Of a stretch of DNA of 64,000 nucleotides, positions 33,444-43,105 are shown piece after piece. Both the position numbers and the translations under genes were made by a program. The first letter of the stretch is position 1, and every line of letters starts with the position of its first letter. Under the pieces are notes generated by a model. The model did not search any database. It worked only from the letters and a program-made list of their open reading frames with translations, and was not told the DNA's origin. Source of the stretch: Garcia nutans (Eukaryota; Streptophyta; Magnoliopsida; Malpighiales; Euphorbiaceae); contig CANTUV010000002.1 of assembly GCA_947685225.1 (NCBI GenBank), forward strand, positions 3,906,001 to 3,970,000. Direction: 5' to 3'.

Positions 33444-35020
33444 CACTTGTTGTTTTCGTTTAAGTCGAAAATGCCATGTTGATATGATTACATGAGATAT
33501 ATTGATTTCATATGGCATGTTAATTATAAAACCTTAATTCATTTTTCATATGACGAGAAAGGATTGTTTTTGGTTTCGTTTCTATAAAACCCTAATTCTT
33601 TTTTCATATGATGAGAAAGGATTGGTGTTTTTAATTTCATTTTTATGAGATGATCACGTATATATAATTGGTTTTCATATGATGAGAAAGGATTGTTTTT
33701 GGTTTTGTTTCTGTAAAACCCTAATTAATTTTTCATATGATGAGAAAGGTTTGGTGTTTTTAATTTCGTTTTCATGAGATGATAACGTATATATGATTGG
33801 TTGATTAAAACGATTTTCATATGATGAAAATGATTAAGTTTATATGTGATATAAACATTTGGTAATGATTCTGTAATGGGTTGTACATATTCGAAATAAA
33901 ACAGTAAGAAGGTTAATGAGATTAATGATTCTGTTTTAGGGTTTCGCCAAAGAAAAATGTTAATGAGATTAATGTTTCTATAAAACCCTAATTCGTTTTT
34001 CGTATGTTTGCGCCCTATAGTTCGTTACCGTGACATTAAGAATGTCAATATATTTGTTTCTATTTAACATGTTGGTGATGAATATGTTATGTTTGTTTGA
34101 TGTCTTGGCATGGTGCATAGCATGACCTTATGACCTATGTGATTGGTTTATTCATATCTTAATTTTGGGTAAATACGGCTTGCGTGTCATTTATTTTGTT
34201 GTAATTTATTTTACTAGTAGTTAGATTTTCTTTTATTGTAATAAATGAAGATTCAAGCTACAAAGTTTATGATGGAGATTCATACCAAGGAGAAGATGGT
34301 TCCATGGTGATGGAAGCACAAGCTCAAGTTTTGAAGATATGTAACATTGCAAGTGTTGTAATAGATAGGTTTTTCACCTAGGGTTGCCTTTATGATCTTC
34401 ATTTGATCTCTTGAAGATCATATTTAGTTTGGCCATGCTATGTCACGTTTACATATTTTGTCATTTGGTATATGATGCTTATGTGATAAATTATATATAT
34501 GCATATAGGATGCTAAAATATAATGATATGTAATGCAAGACATGATAATAATTTAGTTGAACCCTCATTAATAATTTAAGTCTAAATGCCATCCACGTTT
34601 TGAACACCTATCAAAACTAAGATTGTATTAAAGTAGGTATTGCCAAAGCAATATGTTTTAAACATTCCTAGCTAAGTAGGATGAGTAATAGTGTTACTCA
34701 TATGTTTTAAAATTGGTTAGACTTAATTAGGCTATCAAAATGGTTTTGGGCCTAAGGCATTAGATGGAATTCAACATGCTATGACATATGATGTCAATAT
34801 TCCATAATTACTAAGAGTTACATGAGATGTAATTGGTAAAGATGTTACCTACCTAAATAACTTGATTTTAAGCGTCACGCCAAAGCTGAGTTTAGAATTA
34901 AGTGAAATACGGATCTTAGCCTACTAAAATTTTTCTTTAGAGGGTTATATTTTTAGTAGGAGTTTAAATAATTTTAACCTCATTATTAATTAAAATTTGA
35001 CTTTGCATATTTATCAATAG
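33444..35020 (+). mobile_element. Copia untranslated leader
   Basis: 1.6 kb without a coding frame between PBS and the gag ATG. The first part has an imperfect repeat of TTTTCATATGATGAGAAAGG with about five occurrences (33540-33835), joined by GGTTT(C/T)GTTTCT-type spacers and AAACCCTAATT. The rest is unremarkable AT-rich sequence. Confidence 0.75.
33535..33840 (+). repeat. Imperfect leader repeat (CATATGATGAGAAAGG)
   Basis: About five copies of CATATGA(T/C)GAGAAAGG(A/T)TTG, spaced roughly 56-90 bases apart; the last is degenerate. Confidence 0.75.
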
Positions 35021-36871
35021 ATGGCTGCTAATAACAATTCCACCTTATCACTGCGATCTATCCTTGAGAAGGAAAAACTGAAAGAATGTGGGACTAATTT
35101 TGTTGACTGGTTTAGGAACCTGAGAATTGTTCTCAAACAAGAGAAAAAGTCCTATGTGCTTGATGAAGCTATCCCTGACCCACCTCCTGCTGATGCTTCT
35201 AATGCTGCTAAGAGTAAGCATAAGAAGCATGTGGATGATTCAAATGACATAGGATGTCTTATGTTGGCTACTATGTGTCCAAGACTTCAGAAGGATCTGG
35301 AACACTTAGAGGCTTATGAGATGAGTGTGCATCTCAAACAAGCTTTCCAACAACAGGCTAGGCAAGATAGGTTTAACACCGCTGTTGCATTATTTGACTG
35401 CAAAATGTCTGAAGGTGAATCTGTTAGTGCTCATGTTTTGAAGATGAAAGGCTATCTAGATCACCTTGCTAGACTTGGATATCCCCTGAGTTTAGAACTC
35501 TCCACGGATTTGATCCTACATTCATTGCCTAGCAGTTTCTCACAGTTTTTCATGAACTATAACATGAATGACATGGAGAAATCCATTCCTGAGCTACATG
35601 GTATGCTCAAAACTGCTGAGGGGAATATCAAAAAGCCTACCCAAATATTGAATGTCAATATTAAACAAATGAAAAAGAAAGCCAAATATACTAAAGGCAA
35701 GGGTAAGGCAAAAGGTGCTAAAGGGTCCAAGGGACAAGCTAAACCAAAACCCGAACCTAAGGCTAAAGTTCCTAAGGAAGGGACTTGTTTCCATTGTAAC
35801 AAGCCTGGGCATTGGAAGAGAAATTGTCAACTCTATTTGGATGAGTTAAAGAAGTTGAAGGGTAGTGCGACTACATCTTCAGGTATTTATGTTATAGAAA
35901 TTAATTTATCTATTCCTTCTTCCTGGGTATTAGATACCGGATGTGGATCTCATATTTGTACAAATATGCAGGGACTCAAAAGGAGTAGGATGCTGAAGAA
36001 GGGCGAAGTGGACCTACGTGTTGGCAATAGAGCAAGAGTTGCTGCTATAGCTGTAGGAACTTATGAACTCGTTATGCCCAATGGGTTTTTGTTAATTTTG
36101 AACAATTGCTTTTATGTTCCTACTATGAGTAGGAATCTTATTTCAGTATCTGTTTTGGATGATGAAGGTTATTCATTTTTTATTAAGAATAAGAAATGTT
36201 CTATTTTTGATAAAAATGATTTGCTTTATGGTATTGCAAATTCTTATAATTGCCTTTATATCCTTAATCTTGATGATTCTAATGGTAATGATATCTATAA
36301 CATAACTTCTAAGAGAACTAAGCCAAATGAGTTAAACCCTACTTATTTATGGCATTGTCGCCTTAGCCATATCAATGAGAAACGGATTTCTAAGCTCCAT
36401 CAAGATGGATTATTAGATTCATTTGATTTTGAATCATTTGAAACATGTGAGTCTTGTTTGCTTGGTAAGATGACAAAGGATCCTTTTACTGGGCATAGTG
36501 AAAAGGCTAATGATTTATTGGGCTTGATACATACAGATGTATGTGGTCCTTTCAGCATTAGTGCCAGAGGAGGATTTCGATACTTCATTACTTTTACTGA
36601 TGATTTCAGTAGGTATGGCTATGTCTACCTAATGAAACATAAGCATGAGTCTTTTGAAATGTTTAGAACTTTTCAAAATGAAGTACAAAATCAACTTGGT
36701 AAAACAATTAAACAACTTCGATCAGATCGAGGTGGTGAATATTTGAGCCAAGAGTTTGATGATCCTCCAGGAACTCCACAGTGGAATGGAGTTTCTGAAA
36801 GGAGAAATCGAACTCTATTAGATATGGTTCGATCAATAATGAGTCAAGCGGATCTTCCTTTATCTTTTTAG
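35021..36871 (+). pseudogene. Copia gag-protease-integrase, first open segment
   Basis: 616 codons from MAANNNSTLSLRSIL. Residues 1-220 are a copia-type capsid region. A zinc knuckle CFHCNKPGHWKRNC lies near 256-269. Protease has the active-site string WVLDTGCGSHICT near 302-314. The GAG-pre-integrase domain has LWHCRLSHINEKR near 443-455. Integrase has HTDVCGPF near 502, RSDRGGEY near 567 and NGVSERRNR near 588, the D-D-E residues. Between the second D and the E about a dozen residues usual in the family are missing, an in-frame deletion joining EFDD to PPGTPQWNG. The segment ends at TAG 36869-36871, where relatives have Trp. Confidence 0.93.
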
Positions 36872-38946
36872 GGTCATGCCTTGGAGACAGCTACATTCAT
36901 TCTGAACTGTGTACCATCTAAGGCGGTTGAAAAGACACCATATGAGATATGGACAGGTAAGACACCTAGTTTGTCTTTTCTTAAGATTTGGGGTTGTGAA
37001 GCTTATGTGAAAAGACCGGTTTTAGATAAGTTAGCTCCAAAGTCTATCAAATGTAATTTTGTGGGGTATCCTAAGGAAACTAAAGGATACTATTTCTATA
37101 CTCCTTCAGAGAACAAAGTGTTTGTTGCTCGAAATGGGATCTTTTTGGAAAAGGAATTTCTTTTTAAGAGAACTAGTGGGAGTATAGTAGAACTTGAGGA
37201 AACTCAAGTACCACAAGAAATCATTGAGCCGTCTATAGAGCCTATTTCAGAACCACAAATAGTTGTGGAGTCTGAAGATGTAACACAAATCCCTCGCAGG
37301 TCTGATAGGACACGTCATCAGCCAGAGAGATATGGATTTCTTATGACTGATGATAGTGAAGTAATGCTCATAGATCAAGATGAGCCTACTACCTATCAAG
37401 AAGCTGTGTGAGGTCCAGATTAAGACAAATGGCTTGGAGCCATGAAATCTGAGATGCAATCTATGTTTGACAACCAAGTTTGGTCTTTAATTGATCCTTC
37501 AGAGGGTATTAAGACTATTGGATGCAAATGGGTTTTCAAGAAGAAAACTGACATGGATGGGAATGTGCAGACCTATAAAGCAAGGCTTGTTGCAAAAGGT
37601 TTTAAGAAAACTCATGGTATAGACTATGATGAAACCTTTTCACCAGTTGCTATGCTTAAGTCTATTAGAATTCTCTTGCAGCATACTATGATTATGAGAT
37701 ATGGCAAATGGATGTCAAAACCGCTTTCCTTAATGGAAACTTGCTTGAGGATGTGTATATGACACAACCTGAGGGTTTTGTAAATCCTGAGAATTCTACA
37801 AAGGTTTGCAAGCTTCAAAGATCCATTTATGGATTGAAGTAAGCATCTCGAAGCTGGAATCTTCGTTTTGATGAAACAGTTAGGAACTTTGGTTTCATCA
37901 AGAATGAAGATGAACCTTGTGTTTACAAGATGGTTAGTGGGAGTGCAGTAGTGTTTTTAGTCTTATATGTGGATGACATATTACTCATTGGGAATGACAT
38001 CCCTACCTTGCAAAAGGTTAAGACTTGGTTAGGGAATTCTTTCTCAATGAAAGACTTAGGTGAGGCTGCCTATATCCTTGGTATAAAGATCTATAGAGAT
38101 AGATCTAGAAGGATAATTGGCCTGAGTCAAAGTACATACATAGATAAAGTGTTGAAGAGGTTCAACATGCAAGATTCCAAAAAGGGATTCTTGCCTATGT
38201 CTCATGGTATTCATCTCAGCAAGAGTCAATGTCCTATGACATCTGATGAGTGAGATCGAATGAATAAGATTCCTTATGCTTCTGCTATAGGATCTATTAT
38301 GTATGCCATGTTATGTACTAGACCAGATGTCTCATATCCATTAAGCGCAACTAGTAGATTTCAAGCTGATCCTGGTGAAGGTCACTGGACAACTGTCAAG
38401 AATATTCTTAAGTACCTTCAAAGGACTAAAGATGTATTCTTGGTTTATGGAGGTTTGGAAGATGTGCTAGTTGTAAATGGTTACACAGATGCTAGTTTCC
38501 AAACTGACATAGATGATTTTAGATCGCAGTCAGGTTTTGTATTCACATTGAATGGTGGAGCTGTTAGTTGGAAGAGTTCAAAACAACGCACTGTAGATGA
38601 TTCTACAACAGAGGCTGAGTATATAGCAGCATCAAATGCAGCTAAAGAAGCCGTCTGGTTGAAGAAATTCATCACTGAGCTAGGAGTGGTGCCTAGCATT
38701 GCAAATCCTGTGGACATTTATTGTGACAACAATGATGCCATAGCACAGGCAAAAGAGCCTAGATCTAATCAAAGGTCTAAGCATATACTCAGGCGTTTTC
38801 ACCTCATTCGAGACATTATCGATAGAGGAGATATCAAGATATGCAAAGTTGACACAAATGAAAACATAGCAGATCCATTAACAAAGCCTCTCTCATGGGT
38901 CAAGCATGATCAGCACACTAGATCTATGGGTCTTAGAAATTTGTAG
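36872..38946 (+). pseudogene. Copia integrase C-terminus, reverse transcriptase and RNase H
   Basis: Continuation of the polyprotein. It runs GHALETATFILNCVPSK and TPYEIWTGKTPS (integrase C-terminus), a proline/glutamate-rich linker, then RT from MKSEMQSMFDNQVWSLID with GCKWVFKKK and ARLVAKGF. The RT catalytic YVDD is encoded by 37966-37977. RNase H runs from about 38470, with GYTDASFQTD, STTEAEYIAASNA and IYCDNNDAI, to the natural stop at 38944-38946. Breaks: TGA 37409-37411, TAA 37421-37423, a small deletion with frameshift near 37680 in RT, TAA 37840-37842, and TGA 38251-38253. No functional pol is possible. Confidence 0.93.
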
Positions 38947-38955
38947 GCCTAGTGC

Positions 38956-38966
38956 AAGTGGGAGAT
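38956..38966 (+). promoter_or_regulatory. Copia polypurine tract
   Basis: AAGTGGGAGAT directly before the TG of the 3' LTR. No AGGA-loop hairpin precedes it, unlike the gypsy elements in this window. Confidence 0.9.
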
Positions 38967-40313
38967 TGTTAGTGTATGTGCCCTAGGCCATTTATTTGGA
39001 TCTTTATGTTATATATTCATTATTAATAAATGAGGTTTTATTATCATTATTGTTTGTTTGCATGTTACACAATTTTGATATTTGTCCCTGGTTTATTATT
39101 GTTATAGAGATAAAAAATAAATCTTAACCAGTATGAACATTGATTTGATAATCATCAGATGGTTATGTGTATAGTGATTCAAATCAATTTCATAGATACT
39201 TGTTAGAGAACAATGTATTGGATAGACCCATCATGAGATTACTACATGGGTTAGTGTCATAAGTAAATCTCATGATAGTTATGTATTAATTCTTTGACTT
39301 GAGATTGTCATAGTTTCCAATATAAGGACTATTATATTTTGACATGATCAAACATTATCCATAACTGGATAGTAATAAAGGTTATGATCATATATGATAG
39401 AAATTATGTAGAGGATAATGAACAATCAAGATAGAATTTGTCCCTCTCTTTGAGAGAGATATCTTTTGGGCCCCTCGATAAGTGAGACTGTGAAATGCAT
39501 GGCCGTGCTCAAATGAATTGATAGTGTGATCAATTTCATTTGTTTTTATCAGTCTACTTGGAGATCGAGTAATCATAAGTTTGGACAATATAAGTATGAC
39601 GTTGACCATGACTTATGTTCAAGCTAGATATCGTGTGACAAAGGGATTAATGCATGTACTATTATTAGGCATATTGGACATTCCTTATATTAATTGGGTA
39701 GTTGTAACGCCTTGCTAGAGGCCAATTATGACTTGTTGGTTTAATAGAGATTAAATTGACTGCCAATTAATATGGGCGTATCGGGTCACACACAAGAATG
39801 CGCTTTGGGCTGGATATAATATTAATAATATTAATATTAGATATTAATATTTATTATTATTATTATTTTCGTTTATATATATATTATTAGATAATATATT
39901 CAGAATCCTAATTAGATTTGGATTCTGAATTTGACTTACCTTATCCAATTTCGAATTGGATTCTGGAGTGATTATATTCACTCCAGACGTTAAGTCTTGA
40001 TAGAGGTAACTTTAGAAAATAAAAAAGAGAACGAAAAAGAAACCCTAATACGTTTTAGAGAAAACATTTTTCAACCTTCGCCGTTGCAGAGAGCTAGCAC
40101 TCCAGATGGTAGCATTCGTGTGGATACACGATAGAAGGTGTTTCACGATCGAGGCATCTCTTCCAAACTGTGCTTTCGAATCATCAACAGGTTAGTTCTT
40201 TGAACACTTTTGTCGAATTAAATGAACAGCATGGATCCTGATGGGAAATCAAAGATCAAAATTTTTTTTCCGCTGCGTGTTTTGTTTGCAGTGATCTCCT
40301 TGATTTCCTAACA
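38967..40313 (+). mobile_element. Copia 3' LTR
   Basis: 1,347 bp, nearly identical to the 5' LTR apart from the single copy of the 74-bp unit and scattered substitutions. CATTA (40314-40318) follows. Confidence 0.95.
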
Positions 40314-40318
40314 CATTA

Positions 40319-40969
40319 TTCATTCCCTTATATATATATATATTTTAATAATAGGGTATCCAACTAAAGAATACAATAATTTGTAATTTAAAACCCATTG
40401 AATTCAACCCCACACTTTATTCAGCACAACACTCCATTAATGCTCTTGAAATGCTCTTGATCTAATGAACGGGTAGAGTTAAAATACGATGGTTCAAGCC
40501 GATGGTGTTGTGAAAAAGAAAGAAGGGAAAATTGAAATAAGCTCAAAGTTGGCGAACTAAGGTCGGATGTAAGGTTGGTCTTTTTAAGCCAAAATGGGTT
40601 GCCCTAATTTGCCTTAATCATGTTGATGCCTAATTGAAATCTTTATGTAGTCTCAAAATGCATGTCAAAGCAAGTTCTAGTAATTCATCAATCAAAGATG
40701 TTCACACATAAAAAGAATGATAAGTTGATGGCTCAATTCCTCACTAGTTTAATGGCAATGCAAAGAATAACCATCAAAATTGACAATAAGTAATAACTCT
40801 AATCAATTCTCAAATTCATGCTTCAAAAATTCAAAAGTCATCTATCAACAATCTTATAAAAATTGAACTTATTAATATCCATCAAAATCAATTATAAAAC
40901 AAAACACAAAACAAAAACACTTAGGAAAATAAACAATTTATATTCATGAACAAAAGGTTTAGCACACAC
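40319..40969 (-). mobile_element. Element C: 3' non-coding region, part beyond the copia insertion
   Basis: 0.65 kb of AT-rich DNA without coding homology, continuing 31456-32008. A (TA)n run lies at 40330-40343. Confidence 0.7.
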
Positions 40970-41001
40970 CCCACACTTTAAGTTTGACATTGTCCTCAAT
41001 G
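40970..41001 (-). promoter_or_regulatory. Element C: distal PPT-like tract and AGGA-loop hairpin
   Basis: Minus strand: CATTG, loop AGGA, CAATG (5-bp stem, 40988-41001), then TTAAAGTGTGGGGTGTG. It lies about 230 bases after the ORF3 stop and about 1.24 kb from the LTR once the copia element is discounted. Confidence 0.7.
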
Positions 41002-41229
41002 GAAACAAGGATATTAAAGAAAAAGTTAAGGTACAACCTGTTTTTCCATCGATCCCTTGTGACGCAAGCTACCTTTTCATCCACAAATAACAATTGTTCA
41101 AGAACAAAAGACAATATACAAAATAAACACAATATTAAAAGGTAACATTAAAACAATAACAATAAAAATATGCAATAAGTACAAATAAGAAAGTAACAAG
41201 TGTTTTCAAAAGGTTGGAGTTGATTGGAT

Positions 41230-42325
41230 CTACGGTGATGGAGGATGGGATGATGATGCAGCTGATGAGTGGTGGCTCAGAATTTTAGTAAGGTTGCTGT
41301 TGATTAGGTCCATTTGTTCCATGACAGTAGTATGGTTACGGTCAACCTTGCTTTCCAATGCTTCAATCCTGTTAAGGATCTCCTGATTGTCCGGGATTGG
41401 AGCATATTCATCTAAATCTAGAGAATCCGAGTCGGAATCCTCCTCGACTCTTGTTCTCTTTTCACGGCCCTCCGGTACTTCTGGCTCAGCTGAAGCCATA
41501 ACATAAGCTCCTCCTCTTCTTAAAACCATGTGCATCTTCTCGAGGGTGGCAAGATCTAATGAATCACTACCCGAGATCTTAGTCATCCTGCAATGGCTCG
41601 GGTCAAAATCATCAAGGAGTGCCATTGCTAAAATTGTAACTAATCCTCCGATGCAAATGGCACCCCTCTTTTTATTTGCCACACTGTCAAACACATCGGC
41701 TAACCAATAGCCGGTACAAACGGGTATGGCATTGATGGCACAGTCTAAAAAAATATAGTTCGCTCAATTCTACAACCCCTGTGCTCTCTTTTCTTGCAAA
41801 GAATCCACATGACAAAAACCGGTGTAAGTACCTTAGGGCAGAATTTGCCAATTTCGTAGCTTTGGTAGATTTGGCCACATAAGTTCCTAAACCCAAAGCT
41901 TCCCATGCGAATTGTTGTCTAAAACTCTTAGGCACACATTGTTCCCTTTATTGATGGAAACCAAATATATCGCTCAATTGCTCAATTGTAAGGACAAATG
42001 GTCTCCCAAGCAGTTTAAAATGTAACCTAATGCAAATCTTTTTGTCATTTCTTTCAACCTTAAGCGAGGTTAAAAATTCTAATGTAAGCTCTTCAAATTG
42101 CAAAGGTTTAAGGGAAACAAATCTTTCCCACCCAAGGTTTTGAACAAATCTATAAAAATTATCCCTAATATGAAGAGCATCGAAGGATTCTTCGTTAACA
42201 TACCTCGTCGGAAAGAAACCCCGAGAGAGAAGAGTTGCTCTCCTTGGTGATGACGATGATGAAGATGGAGCTGAAGGTGGAGGCCGCTTCCTTTTGTGGT
42301 GAGACACCATCTTTGTTCTTGTCAT
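41230..42325 (-). pseudogene. Element C ORF3 (plant-transposon / ATHILA ORF-1-like), broken
   Basis: Three open pieces on the minus strand: 42325-41948, 41935-41687 and 41694-41230. The first begins MTRTKMVSHHKRKRPPPS, a basic Ser/Pro-rich N-terminus, then NLGWERFVSLKPLQFEELTLEF and a stretch ending LTIEQLSDIFGF. The second has FAWEALGLGTYVAKSTKATK. The third has AICIGGLVTILAMALLDD and ends with an acidic segment (EEDSDSDSLDLDEY) and a probable short coiled coil (ILNRIEALESKV). It resembles B's ORF3 in the W..F....P...EL..EF block and in its place after pol. The function of this family is unknown. One stop near 41945 and a frameshift in a T-run near 41745 break it. Confidence 0.7.
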
Positions 42326-43051
42326 GTTGATGATTTGGTGAAAATGAAGTTTTCACAGTTTTAATTGCCTTTTAATGAGAAAAGAAGAGAAGTGGACGAG
42401 TTTAAATCAGTTTTGGTGAAGAAAAATGAAAGATTTGCTATGATTTTGGAGCTTTAAGAAAGTGGCTATGGAGTTTTGAGAGAGAGAGAGGAGAGAAAGG
42501 GATTTAGGGATTTAAAATGAGGAAATGGGCTGAAATCGTAATTTAAACCTTGAAAATTTAGGTGACACGACCAAGCTTCACCAAGCTTGGCCGTGTCTGA
42601 TGGTTTTTTGAGGGACACGGCCAGTGGCTTGGTCGTGTCCCTTGAGTGTGTTTGTTACTGGATCGAAAGAAAATTGCAAGCAAAAAAAAAACACAGGGAG
42701 AGGCTTGGCCGTGTCTGGGTGACACGGCCAAGGACACGGCCAGGACCTTTGGCCGTGTCTGCCTCTGTGTTATTTGGGGTTTACTTGACACGGCCAGTGG
42801 CTTGGCCGTGTCTCACACTGCCAAATTGGTTTTGAAATTTTTTTTATTTTTTTTTATTTTTTTTATTTTTTTTAAATGGTTTATTTGTGTCACCAAATCA
42901 CAAAAATGCAATCTTCTTCTTTGTTTAACCCTGAAACACATTCAAGAAAAATGAAAACCGATCAAAGTACCTATTCCATTTTATTTAACTCAACGTGAAA
43001 TTAAAATTGCAAAATATAAAATTATAATTGTGAAAAGAAATGCAAACCGAT
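42326..43051 (-). mobile_element. Element C: region between ORF3 and integrase, with palindrome cluster
   Basis: Non-coding. A T-rich run at about 42838-42872 and a GA run near 42480 flank the CACGGCC cluster at 42561-42814. Frames crossing the cluster are chance products of the repeat. Confidence 0.7.
42561..42814. repeat. CACGGCC palindrome cluster inside element C (outside the LTR)
   Basis: GACACGACCAAGCTTCACC, CTTGGCCGTGTC, GACACGGCCAGTGGCTTGG and further arms, about five pairs. It is the only such cluster here outside an LTR. Confidence 0.9.
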
Positions 43052-43097
43052 GGGTTGCCTCCCATTTATCGCTTCTTTAATGTCGTATAGCTGGACA
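43052..43097 (-). promoter_or_regulatory. Conserved post-pol block (GGGAGGCAACCC)
   Basis: Minus strand: TGTCCAGCTATACGACATTAAA, then GAAGCG, then ATGGGAGGCAACCC, matching 19766-19812 of element A. It starts a few bases after the integrase frame ends. Confidence 0.7.
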
Positions 43098-43105
43098 TTG
43101 TTGCA

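Larger units (their letters stand above)
32009..40313 (+). mobile_element. Copia (Ty1-type) retrotransposon inserted in element C
   Basis: 8.3 kb with LTRs of 1,422 and 1,347 bp and an exact CATTA duplication (32004-32008, 40314-40318). Domain order is gag, protease, integrase, RT, RNase H, which defines copia. PBS is initiator tRNA-Met type and PPT AAGTGGGAGAT. The coding region has four stops, a frameshift and an internal deletion. A long leader of about 1.6 kb precedes gag. The clade may be Tork (Tnt1-like), but I am not sure. Confidence 0.95.
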
